From the NCBI RefSeq assembly GCF_012843875.1, contig NZ_JABAFY010000014.1, forward strand, positions 1-57,197: a DNA stretch of 57,197 bases. Direction: 5' to 3'. Position numbers and translations under genes: made by a program. This document shows, piece by piece, positions 7,984-16,853 of this stretch. The notes beneath the pieces are model-generated. The model saw only the letters and a list, made by a program, of their open reading frames with translations, searched no databases and was not told the DNA's origin. How positions within the stretch are numbered: the first letter of the stretch is position 1; each line of letters starts with the position of its first letter. Source of the DNA: Desulfovibrio piger (lineage in GTDB: Bacteria; Desulfobacterota; Desulfovibrionia; Desulfovibrionales; Desulfovibrionaceae).

Positions 7984-9599
7984 GCTTTTTCTCGCAAAAA
8001 CAGCGCATGGGCGCGGCGGCCCTGATCTTGGCCGCCAGCACCATCCTGTCCCGCCTCATGGGACTGGTGCGCGACAAGGTCATCTCCTGGCAGTTCGGCG
8101 CGGGCAGTGAAGCGGACATGTACTTCGCGGCCTTCGTGGTGCCGGACATCATCAACCACCTGCTGGCCGGGGGCATAATGGCCATCACCATCATCCCCCT
8201 GCTGTCCCGGCGCTTCCAGGAGGACGAGGACGACGGCTGGCGCTTTTTCTCCTGCATCTTCTGCTGGATGGTGGTGGCCTCGCTGCTGGTGACGGGGGCG
8301 GGCATGCTGGGCGCCGAGGAGCTGGCCCGCATCACGGCCCCGGGCTTCGACGCCGCTCAGACGGCACGGCTGGCCTTTTTCATGCGCATCATCCTGCCCG
8401 CGCAGGTCTTCTTTCTGTGCGGGGCCTGCGTTACGGCCCTGCTCTACATGCGGCGGCAGTTCCGCGTGCCCGCACTGGCGCCCCTGATCTACAACGGCTG
8501 CATCATCGCGGGCGGCCTGCTGCTGCCCTGGCTGACGCAGGGCATGGATCTGCCTGCCGAATGGGAACTGGGCGGCATGACCGGCTATTGCGTGGGCGTG
8601 ACCGTGGGGGCCTGTCTGGGGGCCTTTTTGCTGCCCTTCCGGGTGGCCGCCGCCGGGGGGCTGCGCCTGTCGCCGGTCTTCCGGCATCCGCTGCTCAAGC
8701 GCTTTTTGATCATGGCCCTGCCTCTTATGCTGGGCCAGACCGTCATCTTCCTGGATGAGCAGTTCATGCGCGTGTTCGGCTCGCTGGTGGGCGACGGCGC
8801 CGTGAGCCTGCTCAACTATGCCCGGCGCATCATGCAGGTGCCGGTGGGCCTCATGGGACAGGCGGCCGCCGTGGCTTCCTATCCCTTCCTGGTCTCCCTG
8901 CTGACCAATGGCGAGAAGGAACGCTTCGATCAGACCCTGAGCGCGGCCCTGCGGGCCAGCGTGGGCCTCATCATCCCCTGCGCCCTCTGGATGGGCGTGG
9001 CCGCCCAGCCCATCATGGGCGTCATCTTCCAGGGCGGCCGCTTCGGTCTGGCCGAGACCATGGCCAGCACGCCCCTGTTGCAGATCATGCTGGCCGCCAC
9101 GCCGCTGTGGATTCTGTACATGGTGCTGGTGCGCGCCTTCTATGCCGACGGCGATACCCTGACCCCGGCCACCACGGGCACGGTCATGACCCTGCTGGCC
9201 CTGCCGGTCTATTACTGGTGGGCCGTGCCCCTGGGCGTGTGGGCCATCGCCCTGACCTCGGCGGTGAGCGTCAGCGCCTATGTGCTCTGGCTGGTGGCCA
9301 TCTGGGCACGACGGCAGGGCACGGGGGCCTTCGCGGGCCTGCTTTCCCTGTCCGGCCGGGCCCTGTTGTGCTCCCTGCCCGCCGGGGCGGCCTCCTGGGC
9401 GGCCCAGTACGGGCTGGACGGCCTGCGCGCCTCCGGGACGCTGGCCTTGCCCGCCGTGGCCCATGCCTGTCTGGCCTGCGCTGCCAGCGGTCTGGCCTTT
9501 GCCGTGATCTTCCTGCCCTTGAGCTACAGGCTGGCACCCGGCATACTGGAGCCTGTCTGGCGGCGGCTGCGGCGCGGCCGTCCGCAGGGACAGGCCTAG
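7980..9599 (+). CDS. murJ: Lipid II flippase MurJ (MviN family)
   Basis: MurJ flips lipid II across the inner membrane for peptidoglycan synthesis. The 539-residue product is almost entirely hydrophobic, with about 14 membrane segments. It begins with the family-typical pattern AALILAASTILSRLMGLVRDKVISWQFGAG-like, split here as ASTILSRLMGLVRDK and FGAGSEADMYFAAF. Length and layout match the MOP-superfamily MurJ branch rather than polysaccharide flippases. Its ATG overlaps the end of the RNase R gene by four bases. No terminator is seen directly downstream. Confidence 0.92.
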   Translation: MSFFSQKQRMGAAALILAASTILSRLMGLVRDKVISWQFGAGSEADMYFAAFVVPDIINHLLAGGIMAITIIPLLSRRFQEDEDDGWRFFSCIFCWMVVASLLVTGAGMLGAEELARITAPGFDAAQTARLAFFMRIILPAQVFFLCGACVTALLYMRRQFRVPALAPLIYNGCIIAGGLLLPWLTQGMDLPAEWELGGMTGYCVGVTVGACLGAFLLPFRVAAAGGLRLSPVFRHPLLKRFLIMALPLMLGQTVIFLDEQFMRVFGSLVGDGAVSLLNYARRIMQVPVGLMGQAAAVASYPFLVSLLTNGEKERFDQTLSAALRASVGLIIPCALWMGVAAQPIMGVIFQGGRFGLAETMASTPLLQIMLAATPLWILYMVLVRAFYADGDTLTPATTGTVMTLLALPVYYWWAVPLGVWAIALTSAVSVSAYVLWLVAIWARRQGTGAFAGLLSLSGRALLCSLPAGAASWAAQYGLDGLRASGTLALPAVAHACLACAASGLAFAVIFLPLSYRLAPGILEPVWRRLRRGRPQGQA

Positions 9600-9749
9600 G
9601 GAAGACGGCGGGCCAGCTGTCGTCCACGCCTGGCTTGGGACGGCGGTCTGTCGCCGACAAAAGGCCGTGCCCCGGACGAGGCGTTATGCGCCATGCCCGG
9701 AGCCCTGTGGCCGGCGCAAGGCTTTTCCATCATCATCGAGGAGACGAAG

Positions 9750-10199
9750 ATGCAAAAAATACTGCTGACAGGCCTGCTGATCCTGTTGCTGGCCGTTCCT
9801 GCGCCGGCTGCGGAAAAGGAAGTGGCCGGTGTCTTTTTCCCTCTGCCTGAGGGCTGGAGCGTCGTGGAGGAAAATACGTCCGGGACGACTTCCACCTTGC
9901 TGCTCCGGCAGGAAGGCCGCCGGACGGCCATCGCCGTGATGGTGGCCGCCGATGCGGGCCTTGCCCCCGCCCGGATAGCGGCGGAACTGGCCTCCGTGAC
10001 CGGAGCCACGGCCGATCCTGTGGAGCGGGAGGGACAGTACAGCTTCCCCATCAAGAAAGACGGTCAGGATGGCGTCTGTTTTCTGGCGCAGTCCAACGGA
10101 CGATTCATCCTGGTCAGCGTGCTGGGCGAGCTGTCCCCGGCCGTGCCCCTGCTGGAAGGCATGCGCTGCCCGGCCGATCCCGGCCTTGTGCTGCGCTGA
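9750..10199 (+). CDS. Small secreted protein of unknown function
   Basis: I do not recognise a family. The 149-residue product starts with a clear signal peptide (MQKILLTGLLILLLAVPAPA, cleavage likely after APA-A). The mature part of about 128 residues contains FPLPEGWSVVEEN and a STLLLRQEG stretch, suggesting a compact beta-rich domain like small lipoprotein-type or PsbP-like folds. The ATG at 9750 follows GAGGAGACGAAG. It lies 150 bases after murJ and ends at a bidirectional terminator facing mnmA. Confidence 0.7.
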   Translation: MQKILLTGLLILLLAVPAPAAEKEVAGVFFPLPEGWSVVEENTSGTTSTLLLRQEGRRTAIAVMVAADAGLAPARIAAELASVTGATADPVEREGQYSFPIKKDGQDGVCFLAQSNGRFILVSVLGELSPAVPLLEGMRCPADPGLVLR

Positions 10200-10219
10200 T
10201 CTTTCCCTGTCCTGAAAAT

Positions 10220-10258
10220 AAAAAAGCGTCCCTGTGCTGCCACAGGGACGTTTTTTTA
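10220..10258. terminator. Bidirectional terminator between convergent genes
   Basis: CGTCCCTGTG and CACAGGGACG form a perfect 10-bp stem around CTGC. An A tract lies on the left and seven T on the right. It serves both the small secreted protein gene (plus) and mnmA (minus). Confidence 0.9.
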
Positions 10259-10327
10259 TGGTTCGTTGCCGGAGCGGGGCGCTTCAAAACGGAACAGGCC
10301 GTCTGCCCTTTCTCCCGGTCATCCTTG

Positions 10328-11491
10328 CTAGAACAGTTCCCGCACCAGCGCACCGGCCAGTACGCGGCCTTGCTCGTCGTAGATGGCGGCCACCTGTCCG
10401 GGGGCGCTGGGGAATTGCGGTTCCGCCAGCGTGATGCGCAGGCCGCCGTCCGTGATCTCCACCCGGGCGGGGGTGGGGCGCTGGCGATGGCGCAGGCGGG
10501 CCAGCAAGGTGTCCGGCCACTGTTCGGGCGGGCAGAGCAGGTTGGCGGGGCCGGTGAGGCAGCCATGCATGCCCAGGCGGGCCCTGCCGCCCACCACGAG
10601 GGTATTGTCCTCTCCCTGCTTGCGCAGCACGTAAAGGGGCTCGCTGTGGGCGATGCCCAGGCCCCGGCGCTGGCCTTCGGTATAGCGCCACAGGCCTTCA
10701 TGCCGGGCCAGCGGGCGCAGCACGGGGCGGCCGTTGCTGTCCGCCTCTTCCAGCAGGACGGGGCCGCTGCCGGGCAGGGACAGGCCTTCCGCCTGCCAGC
10801 GCCGCTCCAGGAAGGCCCGGTAGGCGTCCTCTCCGGCGGGGATGAAGCATATCTCCTGGCTTTCCTGCGGTACGGGCACTGCCAGCCCCGCGTCCTTCAC
10901 CTGGGCGATGCTGGCGGCCTTGTCCTGCCGGGCAAGGGGGAACACGGCCCGGCGCAGGCGCTCCAGCGGCACGAGGGAAAGGAAATAGCTCTGGTCCTTG
11001 GCCAGGTCGTCCGCTGCGGCCAGCACGGGCCCGGCAGGGCCGTCCAGCAGGCGGGCGTAATGGCCGGTGGCGATGCGGTCCGCGCCCAGGCTCAGGGCGG
11101 CGTCCAGCAGGGCCCCGAACTTGATGGCCCGGTTGCAGAGCGCACAGGGGTTGGGCGTCCGGCCCCGGGCATAGGCCCGCACGAAGGGCGTGACGACCTC
11201 CCTGTCGAAGACCGCGCGCATGTCGGCCACATGCAGGGGGATGCCCAGCTGTCCGCAGGCTGTTTGCAGGCCTTCCACCGCCTGACGGCTGGCGGGGGGC
11301 AGAGGCGCGGCCAGGACCTCCGCTGCCGTGAGCAGACGGGGGCCTTCAGGGGCCGGGCGCAGGCCGGAAGATGCGGCATCGGGCAGGAAGAGCCCGTGCA
11401 GGGCCAGGACGTCGTGTCCCTGTTCGCGCAGGCGCAGGAGGGCGCAGAGGCTGTCCACGCCGCCGCTGACGGCAACGGCCAGTTGTGTCAT
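10328..11491 (-). CDS. mnmA: tRNA-specific 2-thiouridylase MnmA
   Basis: MnmA adds sulfur to C2 of the wobble uridine in tRNA-Lys, Glu and Gln using ATP and a persulfide relay. The 387-residue product has the PP-loop SGGVDS at 9-14, NPCALCN at 114-120 with catalytic Cys119, an ATGHYAR segment, and the second catalytic Cys215 in EICFIP. A C-terminal beta-barrel follows (LGIAHSEPLYVL). The start is the ATG at 11491, eight bases after AAGGAG; the TTG one codon earlier is less likely. There is an extra Cys116 two residues before the usual position. It is a separate unit from the ABC transporter upstream, which ends in its own terminator. Confidence 0.93.
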   Translation of the reverse strand: MTQLAVAVSGGVDSLCALLRLREQGHDVLALHGLFLPDAASSGLRPAPEGPRLLTAAEVLAAPLPPASRQAVEGLQTACGQLGIPLHVADMRAVFDREVVTPFVRAYARGRTPNPCALCNRAIKFGALLDAALSLGADRIATGHYARLLDGPAGPVLAAADDLAKDQSYFLSLVPLERLRRAVFPLARQDKAASIAQVKDAGLAVPVPQESQEICFIPAGEDAYRAFLERRWQAEGLSLPGSGPVLLEEADSNGRPVLRPLARHEGLWRYTEGQRRGLGIAHSEPLYVLRKQGEDNTLVVGGRARLGMHGCLTGPANLLCPPEQWPDTLLARLRHRQRPTPARVEITDGGLRITLAEPQFPSAPGQVAAIYDEQGRVLAGALVRELF

Positions 11492-11537
11492 CAAAAAGTC
11501 TCCTTGGCGTCCGGCCGGGCCGGAGGGAAGATGCGAA

Positions 11538-11567
11538 AACAGCCCGCCAGAAAAGCTGACGGGCTGC
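11538..11567 (-). terminator. Terminator of the amino acid ABC transporter operon
   Basis: On the minus strand AGCCCGTCAG pairs with CTGGCGGGCT (10 bp, one G-T) and GTTTTC follows. It lies just after the ATPase gene stop and before mnmA. Confidence 0.7.
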
Positions 11568-11592
11568 GGAAAACCTTGGGCCGGGAAACGGC

Positions 11593-12325
<733 letters not shown>

Positions 12326-12342
<17 letters not shown>

Positions 12343-13126
12343 AGTGATTGAGCCTCGCTTCGATGATGCTGACGATCTTGGAGAGGATGAGGGTGATGAT
12401 GAGGTACACCAGGGCGACCACGGTGTAGGACTCGAAATAGCAGTAGCTCTTGGAGGCAAAACTGCGGGCGCGCTGCATCAGGTCGGGCATGCCGATGACG
12501 GAGACCAGGGCCGTATCCTTGAGCATGGCGATGCATTCGTTGCCGACGGGCGGGATGATGGTGCGCCAGGCCTGGGGCAGCACCACATAGAACATGGTCT
12601 GCACGCGGTTGAAGCCCAGGGAGCGGGCCGCTTCGGTCTGCCCGTGGGGGATGGCCAGGATGCCCGCGCGGAACACTTCGCCCATGTAGGCGCCGTAGCA
12701 GAAGCTCAGGGCGATGACGGCGGAGGTCACGCCTTCCATCTTCACCAGCATGGAGATGGCGAAGTAGATGTAGAAGATCTGCACCAGCAGGGGGATGCCG
12801 CGGATGACTTCCACATAGGTGGAGGCCAGCAGGTTGAAAAAGCGGTTGCGCGAGATGCGCCCCAGGCCGGTCAGCAGGCCCAGAGGCACGGCGCCGCAGA
12901 TGGAGTAGGCCGTCACCTTGAAGGTGAGCAGCAGGCCGTCAGGCAGGAAGATGATGGCATCACGGTAGACCTGCGGCCCGGTGGTGCAGAGCAGCACCAG
13001 GGTGATGATGGCACCACACAGGGCGATGGACCATGCGTTGATGAGCCGCCATTCGCGAGGGTTCGGGATGGACGGGCCGTCCGTCACCATGATGATGTTG
13101 CCTTTGCTTTGCCCTTCGTCTTTCAT
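12326..13126 (-). CDS. Polar amino acid ABC transporter permease (HisM/GlnP type)
   Basis: A 266-residue inner-membrane permease. The N-terminal 30 residues are cytoplasmic, then about five membrane helices follow. The region [18 protein letters not shown] ([20 protein letters not shown]) and the EAA loop ([24 protein letters not shown], with EAARSLG as its core) dock on the ATPase. It lies 104 bases downstream of the first binding-protein gene, separated by a hairpin, and overlaps the ATPase gene. Only one permease is present, so it probably forms a homodimer. Confidence 0.9.
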
Positions 13127-13157
13127 TGTACAGGTTGCCCCTTGTATGCGGGAACGC

Positions 13158-13181
13158 CGGAAGGGCCCGGAGGCCCTTCCG
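13158..13181 (-). other. Intercistronic hairpin after binding-protein gene 1
   Basis: CGGAAGGGCC and GGCCCTTCCG form a 10-bp stem with a 4-base loop between the binding-protein gene and the permease gene. No T tract follows on the minus strand. It is more likely an mRNA stabiliser or partial attenuator that raises binding-protein levels over permease levels. Nearly the same stem follows the other two binding-protein genes. Confidence 0.65.
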
Positions 13182-13230
13182 AACAGTTGTCACAAAATGG
13201 GGACCGGCGGTGCCGGTCGCAGCGGCTGCC

Positions 13231-13971
13231 CTAGTCGGCAGTGCCCATCCACTCGACCTTCAGCTTGTTTTCGGTGCCGTCGGCCTTGATCTCGGCAATG
13301 GCCTTGTTGAGGCGGTTCAGCATCTCGGTACGGCCCTTGCGCACGCAGAAGCCGAAGTATTCGGGATTGTTGTGCTGGTAGGCGATGCCGAACTTGCCGG
13401 CGAAATCGGTACGCTTGTTGGCGTAGTACTTGGCGACGGGGTCGTCACAGATGACGGCGTCCACACGACCGGCGGCCAGGTCTTCGAAGGCCAGACCGAT
13501 GTCGTCGTATTCGCGGATCTTGGCGCCCACGTTGGCTTCCTGCAGCACGAGCACGCCGGTGATGCCGATCTGGCTGCCCACGGTCAGGCCCTTGAGGTCG
13601 GCCAGGCTGTTGATCTTCTTGCCCTTGGGCATGACCACGGCCTGCACCACGCCGTAGTAAGGTTCGGTGAAGTCGAAGGCCTTCTGGCGTTCGGGAGTGA
13701 TGGTGGTGGAAGCGGCCAGCAGGTCGTAGTTGCCGGCGGCCAGACCGGCGAAGATGCCGTCCCAGGCCACGTCGCGCAGTTCCATCTCATAACCGGCACG
13801 CTTGAGCACTTCCGTGGCGTAGGCGATGGAATAGCCGTTGGGCACCTTTTTGTCGTTCAGGAATTCCATGGGCGGATAGGTGCAGTTGGTGGCGACCACC
13901 AGGGTCTCGGCGGCCACGGACGTGCACATCATCATGAGAGCACACAGGGTAAGCGTGAGTTTGCGGAACAT
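13231..13971 (-). CDS. Amino acid ABC transporter substrate-binding protein 1
   Basis: A periplasmic binding protein of the SBP3 family (246 residues). It has a signal peptide (MFRKLTLTLCALMMMCTSVAA, then ETLVVATNCTYPPMEFL). DVAWDGIFAGLAAGNYDLL and the LTVGSQIGITG lobe are typical of polar amino acid receptors. The start at 13971 follows GGAGG and matches the two paralogues. It is closest to the permease and ATPase genes, so read-through from its own promoter (14049-14077) probably drives them. Relative to copies 2 and 3 it carries TNCTYPPMEF where they have GNCAFPPMEF and GHCGYPPMEY, which suggests different ligand preference. Confidence 0.9.
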   Translation of the reverse strand: MFRKLTLTLCALMMMCTSVAAETLVVATNCTYPPMEFLNDKKVPNGYSIAYATEVLKRAGYEMELRDVAWDGIFAGLAAGNYDLLAASTTITPERQKAFDFTEPYYGVVQAVVMPKGKKINSLADLKGLTVGSQIGITGVLVLQEANVGAKIREYDDIGLAFEDLAAGRVDAVICDDPVAKYYANKRTDFAGKFGIAYQHNNPEYFGFCVRKGRTEMLNRLNKAIAEIKADGTENKLKVEWMGTAD

Positions 13972-14048
13972 AATGCTGCCTCCAAAGGTTGATGAAGATG
14001 TCTGGCCTGAGGCTCGCGCCCGCATGCCAAAACCGGCCAAACTGGGTT

Positions 14049-14077
14049 TTATTAGCCGCGCAGGCCCCTGTCGTCAA
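14049..14077 (-). promoter_or_regulatory. Sigma-70 promoter of binding-protein gene 1
   Basis: On the minus strand TTGACG (14077-14072), a 17-base spacer and TAATAA (14054-14049). The same elements precede the two paralogues. The leader of about 70 bases has a short TGGCC/GGCCA stem before GGAGG. Confidence 0.8.
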
Positions 14078-14140
14078 TACCCGGCGGGCGCCGGAGCCGC
14101 AGTTTTCCTGCCTGCGGGGCCCGGCCGCCTGTCAGCGGGC

Positions 14141-14173
14141 CAAAAATAAGGGAAGGGCCCGTGGGCCCTTCCC
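14141..14173 (-). terminator. Terminator after binding-protein gene 2
   Basis: GGGAAGGGCC and GGCCCTTCCC form a 10-bp stem, followed on the minus strand by TTATTTTT. Of the three related hairpins in this operon, this one has the best T tract. Confidence 0.75.
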
Positions 14174-14219
14174 TGGGATGACGGAAGGATGGCCGGGACG
14201 TCCGGCCGGAGTGTCCGGG

Positions 14220-14960
14220 CTAGTCGGCAGCGCCCATCCACTTGATCTTCAGCTTGGCTTCGGTGCCGTCGGCCTGCATGCTGGCGATGGCCTTGTTGAG
14301 GCGTTCCAGCAGCTCGGTATCGCCCTTGCGCAGGCAGAAGCCGTAGTATTCGGGATCCTTGTGCAGGTAGGCAACGTTGAACTTGCCGGCGAAGTCTTCG
14401 CGCTTGTTGGCATAGAACTTGGCCACGGGGTCGTCACAGATGACGGCATCGGTACGGCCAGCGGCCAGGTCTTCGAAGGCCAGGCCGATGTCGTCGTATT
14501 CCTTGATCTTGGCGCCCACGTCGGCCTTGCGCAGCACGAACACGCCGGTGATGCCGATCTGGCTGCCCACGGTCAGGCCCTTGAGGTCGGCCAGGCTGTT
14601 GATCTTCTTGCCCTTGGGCATGACCACGGCCTGCACGGCGCCATAGTAGGGGATGGTGAAGTCGAAGGCCTGCTGGCGCTCGGGGGTGATGGTGGTGGAG
14701 GAAGCCAGGATGTCGTAGTTACCGGCGGCCAGACCGGCGAAGATGCCGTCCCACGCCACGTCGCGGAAGGTGATCTTCAGATTCGCGCGTTTGGCGATCT
14801 CATGGATGTAGTCGATGGAATAGCCGGTGGGGACCTTCTTGTCCGTCAGGAATTCCATGGGCGGGAAGGCACAGTTGCCGGCGACCACGAGGGTCTTGGC
14901 GGCCACGGGAGTGCACATCAGGACGAGTGCGCACAGGGTAAGAGTGAGTTTGCGGAACAT
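14220..14960 (-). CDS. Amino acid ABC transporter substrate-binding protein 2
   Basis: A second paralogue of exactly 246 residues, with the same signal type (MFRKLTLTLCALVLMCTPVAA). The mature protein matches copy 1 over most of its length, including VAWDGIFAGLAAGNYDIL, SLADLKGLTVGSQIGITG and EYDDIGLAFEDLAAGR. It differs in the binding-cleft entry (GNCAFPPMEF) and in FDFTIPYYGAVQ against FDFTEPYYGVVQ. It has its own promoter at 15038-15066 and a terminator at 14141-14173. With copies 1 and 3 it presumably feeds the single permease/ATPase pair. Confidence 0.9.
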   Translation of the reverse strand: MFRKLTLTLCALVLMCTPVAAKTLVVAGNCAFPPMEFLTDKKVPTGYSIDYIHEIAKRANLKITFRDVAWDGIFAGLAAGNYDILASSTTITPERQQAFDFTIPYYGAVQAVVMPKGKKINSLADLKGLTVGSQIGITGVFVLRKADVGAKIKEYDDIGLAFEDLAAGRTDAVICDDPVAKFYANKREDFAGKFNVAYLHKDPEYYGFCLRKGDTELLERLNKAIASMQADGTEAKLKIKWMGAAD

Positions 14961-15037
14961 AATGCTGCCTCCGAAAAATGGGAAAAAAGGCCTGGACCGG
15001 ACCGGGCATCCGTGCCGGGCCCGGCCAGGATTGGGTC

Positions 15038-15066
15038 TTATTAGTCGCGCGGGCCCCGAGCGTCAA
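15038..15066 (-). promoter_or_regulatory. Sigma-70 promoter of binding-protein gene 2
   Basis: On the minus strand TTGACG (15066-15061), 17 bases, TAATAA (15043-15038). The transcript would begin almost immediately with a GC-rich hairpin (about 14990-15029; CCTGG...CCAGG outside, CCGGGC...GCCCGG inside). Confidence 0.85.
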
Positions 15067-15112
15067 TAGGTTTTCCGGGATTTTCCGGCCGCCGCACAGG
15101 GCCGGAAACGCA

Positions 15113-15134
15113 GGAAGGGCCCGCAGGCCCTTCC
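15113..15134 (-). other. Intercistronic hairpin after binding-protein gene 3
   Basis: GGAAGGGCC and GGCCCTTCC pair over 9 bp with a 4-base loop. Only a weak T tail (TGCGTTTCC) follows on the minus strand. It corresponds to the hairpins after copies 1 and 2. Confidence 0.65.
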
Positions 15135-15181
15135 GAAATGTCATATGATGGTGACCGGTGCTGCCGGCCGGGGTGTCCGGA

Positions 15182-15922
15182 CTAGTCGGCAGAGCCCATC
15201 CACTTGATCTTCAGCTTGTCTTCGGTGCCGTCGGCCTTCATGGCGGCGATGGCCTTGTTGATGCGCTTCACGAGTTCGGTCTCGCCCTTGCGCACGCAGA
15301 AGCCGAAGTATTCGGGATCCTTGTGCAGGTAGGCCACGGAGAACTTGCCGGCGAAGTCTTCACGCTTGTTGGCGTAGAATTTGGCGACGGGGTCGTCGGC
15401 GATGACGGCGTCGATGCGGCCGGCGGCCAGGTCTTCGAAGGCCAGACCGATGTCGTCGTATTCCTTGATCTTGGCGCCCACGTTGGCCTTTTGCAGCACG
15501 AACACGCCGGTGATGCCGATCTGGCTGCCCACGGTCAGGCCCTTGAGGCCGGCCAGGCTGTCGATCTTCTTGCCCTTGGCCATGACCACGGCCTGCACGA
15601 CGCCGTAATACGGGTCGGAGAAGTCGAAGGTCTTCTGGCGTTCGGGGGTGATGGTGGTGGAGGAGGCCAGGATGTCGTAGTTGCCCGAGGCCAGACCGGC
15701 AAAGATGCCGTCCCAGGCCACATCACGGAATTTCATGTCAAAGCCGGCGCGTTTGGCCACCTCCTTGATGTAATCAATGGAATAACCGGTGGGGACTTTC
15801 TTGTCGTTCAGGTATTCCATGGGCGGGTAGCCGCAGTGTCCGGCCACCACCAGGGTCTTGGCGGCCACGGCCGAGGACATGAGGACAAGGAAGCACAGGG
15901 CAAGGGTCAGTTTACGGATCAT
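15182..15922 (-). CDS. Amino acid ABC transporter substrate-binding protein 3
   Basis: The third paralogue, again 246 residues, starting MIRKLTLALCFLVLMSSAVAA with cleavage near AA-K. The mature N-terminus is TLVVAGHCGYPPMEYLNDKK. It keeps DVAWDGIFAGLASGNYDIL and SQIGITGVFVLQKANVG. The start at 15922 follows GGAGG with the same 7-base spacing as its sisters. It is the promoter-distal end of the cluster (first on the minus strand) and has its own promoter at 15999-16027. Equal length, conserved flanks and strong identity point to tandem duplication rather than separate acquisition. Confidence 0.9.
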   Translation of the reverse strand: MIRKLTLALCFLVLMSSAVAAKTLVVAGHCGYPPMEYLNDKKVPTGYSIDYIKEVAKRAGFDMKFRDVAWDGIFAGLASGNYDILASSTTITPERQKTFDFSDPYYGVVQAVVMAKGKKIDSLAGLKGLTVGSQIGITGVFVLQKANVGAKIKEYDDIGLAFEDLAAGRIDAVIADDPVAKFYANKREDFAGKFSVAYLHKDPEYFGFCVRKGETELVKRINKAIAAMKADGTEDKLKIKWMGSAD

Positions 15923-15952
15923 ATCGCTGCCTCCGGAAGATTGATGGGATAG

Positions 15953-15983
15953 GTCCCGGCATGTGACACACGCATGCCGGGAC
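15953..15983 (-). other. 5' leader hairpin of binding-protein gene 3
   Basis: GTCCCGGCATG pairs perfectly with CATGCCGGGAC (11 bp, 9-base loop). It would begin about 9 bases after the predicted transcript start. 5' stem-loops of this kind protect mRNA from 5'-end-dependent decay; an attenuator role is possible but no T tract follows. Confidence 0.55.
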
Positions 15984-15998
15984 AGCCAACCATATCTT

Positions 15999-16027
15999 GT
16001 CTTATGCGGGAGGGCCAGCGCCGTCAA
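15999..16027 (-). promoter_or_regulatory. Sigma-70 promoter of binding-protein gene 3
   Basis: On the minus strand TTGACG (16027-16022), 17 bases, TAAGAC (16004-15999). The -35 hexamer and spacing are identical to the other two copies. It lies just downstream of the NYN-domain gene. Confidence 0.75.
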
Positions 16028-16032
16028 CTGCC

Positions 16033-16722
16033 TTACCAGCTGTTGCCCGGGGCGGGGCCGTCGTCCTCGTCGTCTTCGTCGCTGGCGCCGGGGGCCATGC
16101 GCGAAAGGGTATCGCGCAGGGGACGGGCCTGGGGCAGGGAAGCATTGCCGGGCGCGGCGTCGGCGTCATCTTCGGGGCGTTCGTCCTTGAGGGCCTGCTG
16201 CAGGAACCAGTCCTCGCGGATGCGCCAGGAGGCGGCCGCCGTGTAGGCGGGCGAGGAATAGCCCACGGAGAGGATCAGGGTGCGGCGGGCGTGTTCCTGC
16301 AGGCGGATGAGCAGGGGGGTGAAGTCCGCGTCGCCGGACAGGATGATGAATTCGTCAAAATGGGTGGGGTGGGACAGGTCATCCATGCAGTCCATGACCA
16401 GATGGATGTCCGTGCTGGTCTTGCCGCGGGTGGTCAGGGGCGGACAGTCCACCACCTGGAAGGCGCTGCGGATGAAATGGTAACGGAATTCCTGATAGCG
16501 CTGGGGGTTGAGGTAACACATGCGCTTCAGGATGCGGCGGCGCACGCCGTCACCGTAGAGGATGCGCAGGGCGTGGTTCTCGATCCAGCGCACCCAGCGG
16601 TAGGGGGCCATGCCGAAGGCCCGGGCCGCTTCGGGGTCTGCTTCAAGAAAACGGGTGTAAATGTTGTCAAAGTCCACATACAGGGCGCTGTACACTTCAT
16701 CAAAACCGGTAAAACGTGCCAT
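16033..16722 (-). CDS. NYN-domain (LabA/DUF88-like) putative RNase
   Basis: A 229-residue protein with a PIN-like NYN fold. The acidic active-site pattern is visible: YVDFDNIY near residue 15, STDIHLVMDCMDD near 115, and FIILSGDADFTPLL near 135. Such domains are predicted metal-dependent ribonucleases; the substrate is unknown. The last 50 residues are disordered and acidic (SDEDDEDDGPAPG). The ATG follows GAGGAGATT. It is upstream of, and on the same strand as, the amino acid transporter, but that cluster has its own promoter, so a functional link is not implied. Confidence 0.82.
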   Translation of the reverse strand: MARFTGFDEVYSALYVDFDNIYTRFLEADPEAARAFGMAPYRWVRWIENHALRILYGDGVRRRILKRMCYLNPQRYQEFRYHFIRSAFQVVDCPPLTTRGKTSTDIHLVMDCMDDLSHPTHFDEFIILSGDADFTPLLIRLQEHARRTLILSVGYSSPAYTAAASWRIREDWFLQQALKDERPEDDADAAPGNASLPQARPLRDTLSRMAPGASDEDDEDDGPAPGNSW

Positions 16723-16853
16723 AATCTCCTCAATAGCTTATGAAATAAATGTTGAGTCTACTTAGCGCAGCGGGGGACTGGTGGCAAGAGGCGGCTTGAA
16801 TTCGGCAAAGCCTGCCGCTATGGTGCCGCTATCCCACTACAGGAGGCCCGAAG

